DNA of 15,783 bases from an uncultured Bacilli bacterium (lineage in GTDB: Bacteria > Bacillota_I > Bacilli_A > RF39 > UBA660), in NCBI GenBank assembly GCA_944332375.1, contig CALVJU010000033.1:1-15783 (forward strand), read 5' to 3'. The notes beneath the pieces are model-generated. The model had not been told where the DNA came from. It saw only the letters and a list, made by a program, of their open reading frames with translations, and searched no databases. A program made the translations under genes and the position numbers. Position 1 is the first letter of the stretch, and each line of letters opens with the position of its first letter. Of this stretch, positions 6,417 to 13,880 are shown one piece after another.

Positions 6417-7214
6417 TTATCTTTTTTGATTCTGTTTTTGTTTCACTTCTTCTAGTGTGAATTGATCACCATCATCAGCATATTGAAATTTATATAAAAC
6501 ACCTTTCTGATTTACTTCCACATCATGCCTGCCATTTTTATGCCAAATTACATATTCATAATCTTCACCAAACTTCTGATCAAGAATTTCTTTCGTTTTT
6601 AGTGCGACATCAAAATACATATCTTTCTCATCAATTGCTTCTATATTTGCTAATCTTGGATGATTGGTAATTGTTTTCAAGATTTGCCATCCCTTGATAT
6701 CATCCTCGACATGAAACGGTTCAAACCCAAAATCTAAATACAATTTTGCAGCAAGCCAAGTATGTGTTTGCGTATGTAATAACAATTTTTTATGACCAAG
6801 TTCGTGTGCTAATTTGATAAAATGATTGATCATTGGTTTCGACAATTTCATCCCTTGATATTCTTTTTTTATCGCAAACCAATCCGCGACAGCGGAATAT
6901 CCATATTCTGGTTGTGTTAAAAGAGAGATCGTTGCAGTTGCTACTTTTTTCCCTTCTTGGTTCACAACGAAAAATAATCTTTTTGGCAATTCTTCGATAA
7001 AGGAATCATAAAAATCATGAAATGTTTTTAAGCCCTCTTCCATACTCATAAACTCTCCTGATTTTATATGAATCATTGCCCATTCTTCTTCGTCACCTTG
7101 TTTATAAAACTCATAATGAAATCCATTTGGCAAGGTATCTTCTTGATATTTTGAAGTATCGTGATATACCATAAGTAGTTCGTGATATTCTAGTGTCTTT
7201 TCTATTGTATTCAC
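6417..7214 (-). CDS. GNAT-family N-acetyltransferase with C-terminal extension
   Basis: The longest frame starts at ATG 7241, but that ATG is part of an extended -10 (TGTTATAAT) and would not be transcribed. A GTG at 7214 follows GATGAGGAG with 9 nt spacing and is chosen, giving 265 residues. The GNAT fold covers about 30-185: LFFVVNQEGKKVATATISLL (about 80-99) is strands 2-3, ADWFAIKKEYQGMKLSKPMI (110-129) is strand 4 with the acetyl-CoA loop (YQGMKLS in the Q/R-x-x-G-x-G/A position), KKLLLHTQT is strand 5, and AAKLYLDFGFEPF (155-167) the final motif. About 80 extra residues follow, with DYEYVIWHKNGRHDVEVNQK, a small beta-rich extension I do not recognise. The substrate is unknown. Confidence 0.8.
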   Translation of the reverse strand: MNTIEKTLEYHELLMVYHDTSKYQEDTLPNGFHYEFYKQGDEEEWAMIHIKSGEFMSMEEGLKTFHDFYDSFIEELPKRLFFVVNQEGKKVATATISLLTQPEYGYSAVADWFAIKKEYQGMKLSKPMINHFIKLAHELGHKKLLLHTQTHTWLAAKLYLDFGFEPFHVEDDIKGWQILKTITNHPRLANIEAIDEKDMYFDVALKTKEILDQKFGEDYEYVIWHKNGRHDVEVNQKGVLYKFQYADDGDQFTLEEVKQKQNQKR

Positions 7215-7239
7215 TTTGTTCCACTCCTCATCTACTTTC

Positions 7240-7248
7240 ATTATAACA
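7240..7248 (-). promoter_or_regulatory. Extended -10 promoter of the GNAT gene
   Basis: Minus strand TG-T-TATAAT, a perfect extended -10 with only a poor -35 upstream. Its last bases form the ATG of the longest GNAT frame, so the real start must lie downstream. Predicted transcription start is near 7233, giving a leader of about 20 nt that begins with the ribosome binding site. Confidence 0.6.
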
Positions 7249-7329
7249 TACTAAAAACAAGTACAAAAGTATCTAATAAAACAAATAAAAAATTAAGGTT
7301 CTATCTTTTCAATCAATAAATTTATATGT

Positions 7330-7355
7330 AAAAAAAAACAGACATTTATCTGTTT
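7330..7355 (-). terminator. Terminator of the 194-aa gene
   Basis: Minus strand AAACAGA-TAAATG-TCTGTTT, a perfect 7-bp stem, whose 3' arm runs into a tract of nine T. It starts 5 nt after the stop codon at 7360. Confidence 0.85.
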
Positions 7356-7359
7356 CTAC

Positions 7360-7944
7360 TTATCTTCTATGTGGTGTAGGATCTTGACGTACTTCCTCCA
7401 TTTCCATTACCTCTTCTCCTAATAAAGTGCTTGCAAGATCATTCATATTTCCAATTGAAATGAATTTCTTCTTTTTGTTACGGTAAGTAACTTCTAATAG
7501 TTGGTATGTAATACAATCAAGATGATTGCTTTCGTCATATCTCATATGATCTAAATTCATTTTCATTTCTTTCACCAATTTTAAGAGGGAGACTTGTTGC
7601 TGGTCTAAAAGACGACTTGGTTCTTTTGGCAACATAAGTAATCCACTATGATCTTTATAAGGTCTATAATTCTGATAATTCGTTGTATCATAAAATAAAC
7701 AAAAATCAAAATCTAACATAAGATGAATCAGATCCATATTCTGTCCTTGTAATTTTTCAGCTTTTTTCACCAACTTTTTATAACTCTTAAGATCTTTCTT
7801 GATTGTCTCATAAAGAACTTGATAATGCAGATCATATGGTTTTCCAGATTCATCACAAAAATCTTTATCATAATGAACGATTACTTCTCCATTAGGTGTG
7901 ATTAAAATAAGTTTTAAATTTTTTGTTTGACTAATTAATTTCAT
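7360..7944 (-). CDS. Hypothetical protein, 194 aa
   Basis: I do not recognise this family. The protein is soluble and mostly helical in the middle, with a lysine-rich helix YETIKKDLKSYKKLVKKAEK (about 45-64), then LIHLMLDFDFCLFYDTTNYQ (72-91). The start LISQTKNLKLILITPNGEVI looks like two beta-strands, and ITYQLLEVTYRNKKKKFISI (about 145-164) like two more. The tail EVMEMEEVRQDPTPHRR is disordered. The ribosome binding site is weak (AGAGAAGCG). It stands alone as a single-gene unit: probable promoter at 7990-7995 and a clean terminator just after the stop. Its promoter is divergent from that of the DUF2207 gene. Confidence 0.7.
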   Translation of the reverse strand: MKLISQTKNLKLILITPNGEVIVHYDKDFCDESGKPYDLHYQVLYETIKKDLKSYKKLVKKAEKLQGQNMDLIHLMLDFDFCLFYDTTNYQNYRPYKDHSGLLMLPKEPSRLLDQQQVSLLKLVKEMKMNLDHMRYDESNHLDCITYQLLEVTYRNKKKKFISIGNMNDLASTLLGEEVMEMEEVRQDPTPHRR

Positions 7945-7989
7945 AACTTCGCTTCTCTTTCTACAACACTCATTTCATGTGATACTACT

Positions 7990-7995
7990 ATTGTA
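7990..7995 (-). promoter_or_regulatory. Probable -10 of the 194-aa gene
   Basis: Minus strand TACAAT (7995-7990) with a weak -35-like GTGCAA about 17 nt upstream. It is the only good -10 in the divergent spacer on this strand. Confidence 0.4.
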
Positions 7996-8161
7996 CCACG
8001 ATCATTCCATTTTTGCACTCTTTTCTATTTCAAAAGACTCCTACTTCTTCCCCTCTAAACCATCCCGCCGTGTATTTGCTCCTCTTTACAATATACCAAT
8101 CCATTCCTTCAATTCTTTTACAAAGAAAGAATTTGCCCTGTTCAAATGAAAAAATATTCGC

Positions 8162-8167
8162 TATAAT
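8162..8167 (+). promoter_or_regulatory. Probable -10 of the DUF2207 gene
   Basis: A perfect TATAAT; at 17 nt spacing the -35 position reads TGTTCA (8139-8144), a poor match. Transcription would start near 8174, leaving a leader of about 20 nt with AAGTGGTGGAG before the ATG. Confidence 0.5.
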
Positions 8168-8193
8168 AAAAATAAGAAAGTGGTGGAGTATTT

Positions 8194-10374
8194 ATGTCTA
8201 GATGGCAAAAGTTTTGTTTTTTCATGTTCTTTTTCCTTATGTTTGGATTACCTTTTCTCTCTACAATTTTATCCAATATTGATTTAGAAGAAAGTACTGG
8301 TTTTAATGACTATGCACGAATTACTGATCTCAATTATCGTGCCATTGTTTTAGATCAACCAGGACAAGGGGGAAATGTATTAGTAGAAGAACGAATCACA
8401 TTTGATATCCATGCCGCATCAAAAAACAATCTCTTCTGGGAGTTATGGAGAGATCTTCCTGAAGATACGGTAGATGGTTTAAAAGTAGATTACGATGTTC
8501 TTCATGTTAGTCAAGTCAATGATCATGGTCCTGATCGTGTTTATGAAGAAAGTCCTAAACTCTATTGGGATGATAGTGACTATACAAGTTCTACTTATGG
8601 TCCATATAAATGGTATCATAGTCCTGGACCATATAATGAATATCTCAATCGATATGAATGTGTCTTTTTCTATGTCAATGGTCTCTATCGCGATGAGGTT
8701 ACATTTCAATTGATCTATATCATACATAATGCAGCATTAAAATATAATGATACTTCAGAACTCTATCTCTCCATGTATTCAGAAGATTCTATTAAGTACC
8801 TAGAATCTTTCCACGGAGAAATTATCTTTCCAAATGAAGATATGCCAAAGAAAGGAAATTATCTCTTTCATACATTTGGAACCAATTCCAATACATTTGA
8901 AGTAAAAGAATCTGATACCCTCTATCCTGGATTCCACACCTTCTCTTTTGATCTCGATGAAGACGATTTAAAATTCCACCCTTATAATCAGTATTTAGAA
9001 TTTACCCTTTTATCTTTCAATGAAGATCGTCATATTTTTACAGAAAATGCACCAGATAATTACTATTCTGATAGTGATTATTTAGAGGAAGCTAAAGCAG
9101 CACTGGATCAATATGATCAAGAATATATCAATGCGAAAAATAATCAAAAAATTGTTTTATGTCTTTCTATCTTAGCTTCTTTCCTCCTTCTATACTACAC
9201 CATTCGCCGTGATCGAAAGATTAAAAAAAGACATCAATTCTATCAACCAACAACTAAAATAGATTATTTTAGAGAAATTCCTAGTGACTTAGATCCTGTT
9301 TTCGCAGCCCGTCTTGTGTTCCTAAATAAAAAGAGAAAACCAAAAGATGGAGATGGATATTCTGCGCTCTTACTCAGTTTAATTCGAAAAGGATATATTG
9401 AACTACAGAGAATTGATCCAAACAAAGATTGGAAAACAAATAATATGCAGTTAAATGTGCTTTATAATCCTCTTGCTGGTAAGACAATCAATACTAGTCC
9501 AACACCAACCATTGCAGTGGAATCAAAATCAATCGAAGAGAAAACAGGAATTTCAAATCAAACAACCGTTTCTGTTACGCCACCAGTAGAACGTTATAAT
9601 ATTTATGGAAAAAAGTTAGAACTGCTTACTACCAATGAAGAACACTACTTTAACTTAATTATGCGTCATTCCTTTGGCAAACCAATATCTATGTCCCAAT
9701 TTGAACAACAAGTTGCCAGTGACTATGATCATACCAATTCCTTTGTTTCTTCTATATCGAAATCAACTGTGGATATTGGAATTTCAAAAGGTTATTTTCA
9801 AAAAGTTCTGTTTGACAGACTAAAAAATCACGCAAACTCTACTGCGAAGATGTGGATCATTCTTTCCATTTTGATCATGACACTTGGTAACTATCTTCTT
9901 CATTTTACACGTCTTGATCTTGCTTATGGTTCACTATTCATCCTCGGTATTTCCATGATTCTCTGTGCGATTTATTTAAAACACTGTAGTAAACATTATA
10001 TTTTATTTACCCAGTTTGGTATTGATGAATACGAGAAATGGAAAGGATTATATCACTTCTTAAATGACATGACAAGAATGAAAGAAAAAACAGTGATTGA
10101 ACTTCCATTATGGGAAAAATACTTAGTCTATGCGACAGCATTTGGTATTTCTGATAAAGTGATCAAAGCACTGAAAATCAACTGTCCTGATGTTGCAGCA
10201 AGTCCTGTTCTCAGTAATCAATATATTTATCGTGGAACATTTAGAACAAGCGGTCGTACATTCAGTCACAGTGTCTATCGTGCATCTTCTGTTTCTAGAA
10301 GTCATTCCTATCGTAGTGGTTCTTTCTACGGTGGTGGAGGCCGCGGAGGCGGAGGTGGTGGCGGAGGTCACTAA
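8194..10374 (+). CDS. DUF2207 family membrane protein
   Basis: 726 residues. An N-terminal hydrophobic segment (7-27) serves as signal or anchor. It is followed by a large extracytoplasmic beta domain (about 40-315) with an early VEERITFDI and FWELWRDLP typical of DUF2207. A membrane helix spans about 319-337, then a basic stretch RRDRKIKKRH, a cytoplasmic region with DPVFAARLVFLNKKRKPKDG (367-386) and SALLLSLIRKGYIEL, and a hairpin of two helices (about 552-570 and 576-595). Next comes the family hallmark LPLWEKYLVYATAFGISDKV (637-656). The protein ends in a Ser/Arg-rich then Gly-rich tail (FYGGGGRGGGGGGGGH). Function is unknown in the family. Residues about 410-465 (Thr/Ser/Pro-rich) look like a flexible insertion. 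It is a single-gene unit. Confidence 0.9.
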   Translation: MSRWQKFCFFMFFFLMFGLPFLSTILSNIDLEESTGFNDYARITDLNYRAIVLDQPGQGGNVLVEERITFDIHAASKNNLFWELWRDLPEDTVDGLKVDYDVLHVSQVNDHGPDRVYEESPKLYWDDSDYTSSTYGPYKWYHSPGPYNEYLNRYECVFFYVNGLYRDEVTFQLIYIIHNAALKYNDTSELYLSMYSEDSIKYLESFHGEIIFPNEDMPKKGNYLFHTFGTNSNTFEVKESDTLYPGFHTFSFDLDEDDLKFHPYNQYLEFTLLSFNEDRHIFTENAPDNYYSDSDYLEEAKAALDQYDQEYINAKNNQKIVLCLSILASFLLLYYTIRRDRKIKKRHQFYQPTTKIDYFREIPSDLDPVFAARLVFLNKKRKPKDGDGYSALLLSLIRKGYIELQRIDPNKDWKTNNMQLNVLYNPLAGKTINTSPTPTIAVESKSIEEKTGISNQTTVSVTPPVERYNIYGKKLELLTTNEEHYFNLIMRHSFGKPISMSQFEQQVASDYDHTNSFVSSISKSTVDIGISKGYFQKVLFDRLKNHANSTAKMWIILSILIMTLGNYLLHFTRLDLAYGSLFILGISMILCAIYLKHCSKHYILFTQFGIDEYEKWKGLYHFLNDMTRMKEKTVIELPLWEKYLVYATAFGISDKVIKALKINCPDVAASPVLSNQYIYRGTFRTSGRTFSHSVYRASSVSRSHSYRSGSFYGGGGRGGGGGGGGH

Positions 10375-10377
10375 TCC

Positions 10378-10410
10378 AAAAAAAGAGTCATTCCATTGGA
10401 TGATTCTTTT
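10378..10410. terminator. Bidirectional terminator between convergent genes
   Basis: A stem of 13 pairs with one bulged T (AAAAGAGTCA-T-TCC / GGA-TGATTCTTTT) around an ATT loop. The plus strand leaves with CTTTTCATTTTG, the minus strand with seven T. It lies directly between the stop of the DUF2207 gene (10374) and the stop of the homospermidine synthase gene (10410), so it serves both. Confidence 0.8.
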
Positions 10411-11858
10411 CATTTTGTGTAAAAACACCAAGATTCTAACTGAGAAAAAGAGATATCGAGTTCTTTTTCTAGTTCTTCTTTGGGAAAAGTACAATAAATT
10501 GTTTTTGAGATATATTTTTCAGCAAGTTTTAAAATAGAAGCACTATCTGGTAGATCATCTGGAAAATAGATTCCTCCCTCATTTTGATGTTTTAACATCC
10601 AACAAACCGCTGCTAGACTTGACATCGCAACTGGGGTAATGGTTGGTGTTTGAAAAAATGCATCTTTCTTCTTCCGATAGAGAAACTTTGGTTCTACACG
10701 ATTTCCGACCCATACTGGATCAAATTCTTCTCCCATGACAAGGACTCCAACATACTCTGTATTTCCATCTAAATCCTCTTGATATGCGATTTTCATTTCT
10801 TTCGGATAACGATGTCCACGAATGATTTCGTTGTTATCATCTTGTGGTTTTTCAGGTGTTGGATGGGGATAGGTATTGACTTTGGACTGTTCTAAATACG
10901 TTTTGGCACTGATCGGTGGTTCATAGAGAAACATCACTGTCGGCCGGTAACAAACACGATTTTCTTCTACGACTTCTAATGCTTGAGCAATCGTAATTGT
11001 CTCCTCATGAGGAACTAAATACCCTTGAAATACTCCATTTGGATAATAGGTCTTACATCTTCGATCACAGGCAAGTTTCTCATATTCTAAAAAGCCCCGT
11101 TCAGAGTCATAATAACGATACGGATCTAATTTGTTGATCTGTTCTTGTGTACCAAGATTTTCACAAGCTTCACTCAATAACTCAAAAAAGAACGTATCAG
11201 GACACCAAGTACATACCAATTGATCAGGAGAACAAGGTGTTTTCAATTGTTGTAAATCAATATCATTGACATGAATCATCCGTACTTTTAAAAGACGCGC
11301 TAATTCATTCCATTTCTTTTCTTTCCACAATCTTCGACATTGTCTATCTTTCTTTTTTTGTGTTTTGACAATGTAAGCGAGAGCTGCTTTGACAAAATGA
11401 GATACTAATCCCGGATTATTACCATGTTGTAAAACAATGGGATAAGAGATTTCTGGGTATAGTTGACATAGTTCTCTTTTTCGAAGATTTTCATTAAAGA
11501 TACTATACCAATTTTCAGGCCAATCAGCTTCTCCGGTATTCAAATACATGACTTTATGTTCGATACACCAAATACAAAGATCTCTCGTCCCAATGGTGTC
11601 AGCAAAGTCGATGAGTAAATCCCCCTCTTTTAAAAATTTCTGAAAGATTTCTTGATAGTTTTCTTTTTGGACATCATAAACATAGAAGTTGGTAGAGATT
11701 CCTCCTAAATTCATATAGGGTTCAAATTCACTGGGATCTCGTGTAATGACAAAATACTGATTTTCTTGGAAAGAGATTTCTTTCTTTACTTTCTCAAAAA
11801 AACTTTTTCCAACTGCTCCAAATCCAAATTGAACAATTGTTTTTTTAAATGAAATCAT
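10410..11858 (-). CDS. Homospermidine-synthase family protein
   Basis: 482 residues, the usual length of homospermidine synthase (about 475), which uses NAD+ to transfer an aminobutyl group between polyamines. The N-terminus has a Rossmann loop IVQFGFGAVGKSFFEKV (GFGAVG 11-16). Family landmarks follow in order: LLIDFADTIGTRDLCIW (81-97), YLNTGEADW (105-113) with the substrate-binding Glu (E110), QHGNNPGLVSHFVKAAL (144-160), CTWCPDTFFFELLSEA (216-231) with the Trp that holds the amine (W218) and Glu E226, VPHEETITIAQALEV (282-296) with the conserved His (H284), and YRPTVMFLYEPP (304-315). These match, by motif, the residues known from bacterial homospermidine synthase structures. It is third in an operon, 11 nt after the 213-aa gene. 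Saccharopine-dehydrogenase-like relatives are the alternative, but the W/E/H motifs favour a polyamine substrate. Confidence 0.85.
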   Translation of the reverse strand: MISFKKTIVQFGFGAVGKSFFEKVKKEISFQENQYFVITRDPSEFEPYMNLGGISTNFYVYDVQKENYQEIFQKFLKEGDLLIDFADTIGTRDLCIWCIEHKVMYLNTGEADWPENWYSIFNENLRKRELCQLYPEISYPIVLQHGNNPGLVSHFVKAALAYIVKTQKKKDRQCRRLWKEKKWNELARLLKVRMIHVNDIDLQQLKTPCSPDQLVCTWCPDTFFFELLSEACENLGTQEQINKLDPYRYYDSERGFLEYEKLACDRRCKTYYPNGVFQGYLVPHEETITIAQALEVVEENRVCYRPTVMFLYEPPISAKTYLEQSKVNTYPHPTPEKPQDDNNEIIRGHRYPKEMKIAYQEDLDGNTEYVGVLVMGEEFDPVWVGNRVEPKFLYRKKKDAFFQTPTITPVAMSSLAAVCWMLKHQNEGGIYFPDDLPDSASILKLAEKYISKTIYCTFPKEELEKELDISFSQLESWCFYTK

Positions 11859-11869
11859 AGCTTTCTACC

Positions 11870-12511
11870 TCATTCTTCTTTTCTCTTTTTGATCCGTACT
11901 TCTTTAGGAGGTTCATAACCATTTGTAAATAAAATCTGTAACTTCTTCTGATAGCGATATAATACTTTTTCTAGATCGTGGTGAAATTGATTTCCACATA
12001 CAATTAGTTTCGTAATTCCATGTTGGAGAAAATAATCAGGAGACGGAATATCCTGTGGATAAATATCCCAGCTATTATCAAAGATGGATGGTGTTGATTT
12101 ATAGCGATGGAGACGATTTTCATCCAGTAAGAAAGCAGGAGGTGCATCCTCTTCTAATGGAATTTGAGTAAGAAGTTCTCCACCCCATCTGAGTAACGGT
12201 TCAATGGAAGCATTATTGGTTGTTGCTTTGGTTTCAAAATTGGGATTGGTACCATTGAAAATGGGAATGGGACGAAAACCGCGTTTAGCAAGCGCAATAC
12301 CTTCCTCAATACTACGGGCTCCATCGAAATCGACAAAGATCGCTGTATCTTTTGTTACTTCCTTTAAATAATAAATTTCAGGGAGATCCTCGTCGATCAC
12401 TTCATAAAAAGAACTGGGTTGGTCCATGTGAATAAAAGGAACTGGACGAACCCACTCGACCCATCTTTTGTTCGTAGGAGCCCAGATTTGATAAAGTTCT
12501 TTTCCTGTCAT
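11870..12511 (-). CDS. Unrecognised 213-aa protein of the polyamine operon
   Basis: I cannot assign a family. It has no signal peptide or membrane segment. The first part is rich in Trp and Pro (ELYQIWAPTNKRWVEWVRPV, 5-24). A strand-like TAIFVDFDGARSIEEGIALA (56-75) and GFRPIPIFNGTNPN (78-91) suggest an alpha/beta core, then EPLLRWGGELLTQIP (104-118), FLLDENRLHRY (127-137), and near the end HGITKLIVCGNQFHHDLEKV (164-183). The tail is basic (VRIKKRKEE). Start ATG at 12511 lies 4 nt after the stop of the ligase gene, with AGAAAGGA as binding site, and the homospermidine synthase gene follows after 11 nt, so the three proteins are made together. It may be a scaffold, a partner subunit or a third enzyme; this is inference. 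Confidence 0.75.
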   Translation of the reverse strand: MTGKELYQIWAPTNKRWVEWVRPVPFIHMDQPSSFYEVIDEDLPEIYYLKEVTKDTAIFVDFDGARSIEEGIALAKRGFRPIPIFNGTNPNFETKATTNNASIEPLLRWGGELLTQIPLEEDAPPAFLLDENRLHRYKSTPSIFDNSWDIYPQDIPSPDYFLQHGITKLIVCGNQFHHDLEKVLYRYQKKLQILFTNGYEPPKEVRIKKRKEE

Positions 12512-12515
12512 GTTT

Positions 12516-13715
12516 TCAAGTCCTTTCTATCAACACAGGAATATCTTCCGCATCAGAATCAATACGTAGTTTTCTACTCATTCTCGCATAAAATCCGGCA
12601 TGTTTCCCATCCACTGCATAAGAGCCAATACAAACATGAAACCATTCTCCTTCTGGACTTTCTAATAACTGACTAGAAAACTGTTTTTGTAAAATATATC
12701 TTTTGGGATGTCTTTTGACTTCTTTTAATATCTTTTGATATTCTCCTTCTTCACAAGCCTCTTGAATGGAAATCTTCTCGCCAACACGACCCCAAGCTGG
12801 TTTATATAAATAACCTGGAGGTACTTTTTTTGTTACTTCGATGGTATTTGGTAATAATTTTCTCCATGTAGAAAAAGAGAGTCCATAAGATTCTAACTGT
12901 TCCCAGACAAATGGGAAGCGTTTGGTTTGGGCAAAAATAGCAATTGGGTGATTACAAGAAGGGGTTGTGGTATCAAAATAACCGGACCAAGTTTTCGGTT
13001 TGATGTCTTTGACCCATTCTAATGGCGTAAAACGGACAATCCCATCTACTTTTCCCTGGTGTCCATCTAAAATACTGATCGCTTCTTGATTTTGAAAACG
13101 AAGGTGATCAATTGCTCCATATAAAGCATGATACCCATGTTGTTCCATTTGATCCCCTAAATACTGCATCACTTGTCTATCATCACTATACGAAGTACAG
13201 TGAACAAAGAAGACTGTTCCTTTTTTTTTGATCTTCTTAGAAAGTGCTTTTACTAAGTGAGATCCAAAATCAATACTTTCCACCTTGTTACTTTTTAAAT
13301 ACTGTAGTGCCAGTTTAGGAAGTAAAGAAGCTTCTGCAAATCCCCCAGGAACATCACTATTCACCTCACTAATGGCCCACTCTCCTTCCTTGGTAGGGTG
13401 AAAGTCATATCTTGTTAGACGAATATGACGCTTTGGATCATAGTTTTTCATCCTCTTTAACTCAGGAAGTAATTTCTTAGGAAGTCTTAACTTTTTCGCA
13501 AGAGATAAATGAGTATTCAAAAACAACTCTGCATCTCTTGTCTCTTGGTCTAATAACTCTGTCAAACGGGCAAGAGATCGCGCTTCTTGTTTTGTAAGTA
13601 CTAAAGCATGTTTGGAAATGGTATTGCTGTCTAAAAACTGGGGATCCCATTTATAACAATCAAACATCGCATCAATACGATAATTTTCATAATCCGGTAT
13701 GGTTACTAACTTCAT
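12516..13715 (-). CDS. Glutathionylspermidine-synthase-like ATP-grasp ligase
   Basis: The frame extends up to 13793, but AGAGG before ATG 13715 and the poor AT-rich upstream peptide fix the start, giving 399 residues as expected for the stand-alone preATP-grasp/ATP-grasp synthase domain (PF03738 type). Landmarks are HIRLTRYDFHPTKEGEWAIS (97-116), EVNSDVPGGFAEAS (117-130) which corresponds to the nucleotide/metal acidic motif, the SGYFDTT loop, GYLYKPAWGRVGEK (301-314) which is the phosphate-binding Lys-Pro-x-x-Gly segment, YILQKQF (340-346), and the C-terminal GSYAVDGKHAGFYARMSRKL (364-383). Such enzymes form an amide between a carboxylate (as in glutathione) and an amine (as in spermidine) using ATP. 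The amidase half of E. coli Gss is absent. It is the first gene of the operon with a homospermidine synthase, so a polyamine is the likely amine; the carboxylate partner is unknown. Confidence 0.85.
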   Translation of the reverse strand: MKLVTIPDYENYRIDAMFDCYKWDPQFLDSNTISKHALVLTKQEARSLARLTELLDQETRDAELFLNTHLSLAKKLRLPKKLLPELKRMKNYDPKRHIRLTRYDFHPTKEGEWAISEVNSDVPGGFAEASLLPKLALQYLKSNKVESIDFGSHLVKALSKKIKKKGTVFFVHCTSYSDDRQVMQYLGDQMEQHGYHALYGAIDHLRFQNQEAISILDGHQGKVDGIVRFTPLEWVKDIKPKTWSGYFDTTTPSCNHPIAIFAQTKRFPFVWEQLESYGLSFSTWRKLLPNTIEVTKKVPPGYLYKPAWGRVGEKISIQEACEEGEYQKILKEVKRHPKRYILQKQFSSQLLESPEGEWFHVCIGSYAVDGKHAGFYARMSRKLRIDSDAEDIPVLIERT

Positions 13716-13808
13716 AGCAAACCTCTTTTCTATCTTTATATCGTACGAAAATAAGAATTTTAAGAAATGTTTTATCAAAATACAATAGAACAATTCTGAT
13801 CTGTATTT

Positions 13809-13838
13809 ATTATATCACGGATTGTAAGAGATTGTCAG
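13809..13838 (-). promoter_or_regulatory. Promoter of the polyamine operon
   Basis: Minus strand CTGACA (13838-13833), 18 nt, then TATAAT (13814-13809) preceded by TGA, giving an extended -10 TGATATAAT. The start would be near 13802, leaving a leader of about 87 nt before ATG 13715. The -35 abuts the terminator of the upstream surface-protein gene. Confidence 0.75.
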
Positions 13839-13840
13839 AA

Positions 13841-13870
13841 AAGAAAAACTTCGTTCTTTTGGAAACGAAG
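13841..13870 (-). terminator. Terminator of the fibro-slime gene
   Basis: Minus strand CTTCGTT-TCCAAAAG-AACGAAG, a 7-bp perfect stem, followed by TTTTTCTTTT. It begins 11 nt after the stop codon region of the gene at 13881. Confidence 0.85.
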
Positions 13871-13880
13871 CTTTATTCAA

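Noticed and set aside
8013..8201. Plus-strand 62-codon frame before the DUF2207 gene
   Set aside because: It spans the promoter and leader of the next gene, has no ribosome binding site, and the peptide is low-complexity.
10123..10537. Frames on both strands over the 3' end of the DUF2207 gene
   Set aside because: They are shadows of the Gly-rich and Ser/Arg-rich tail and run across the shared terminator.
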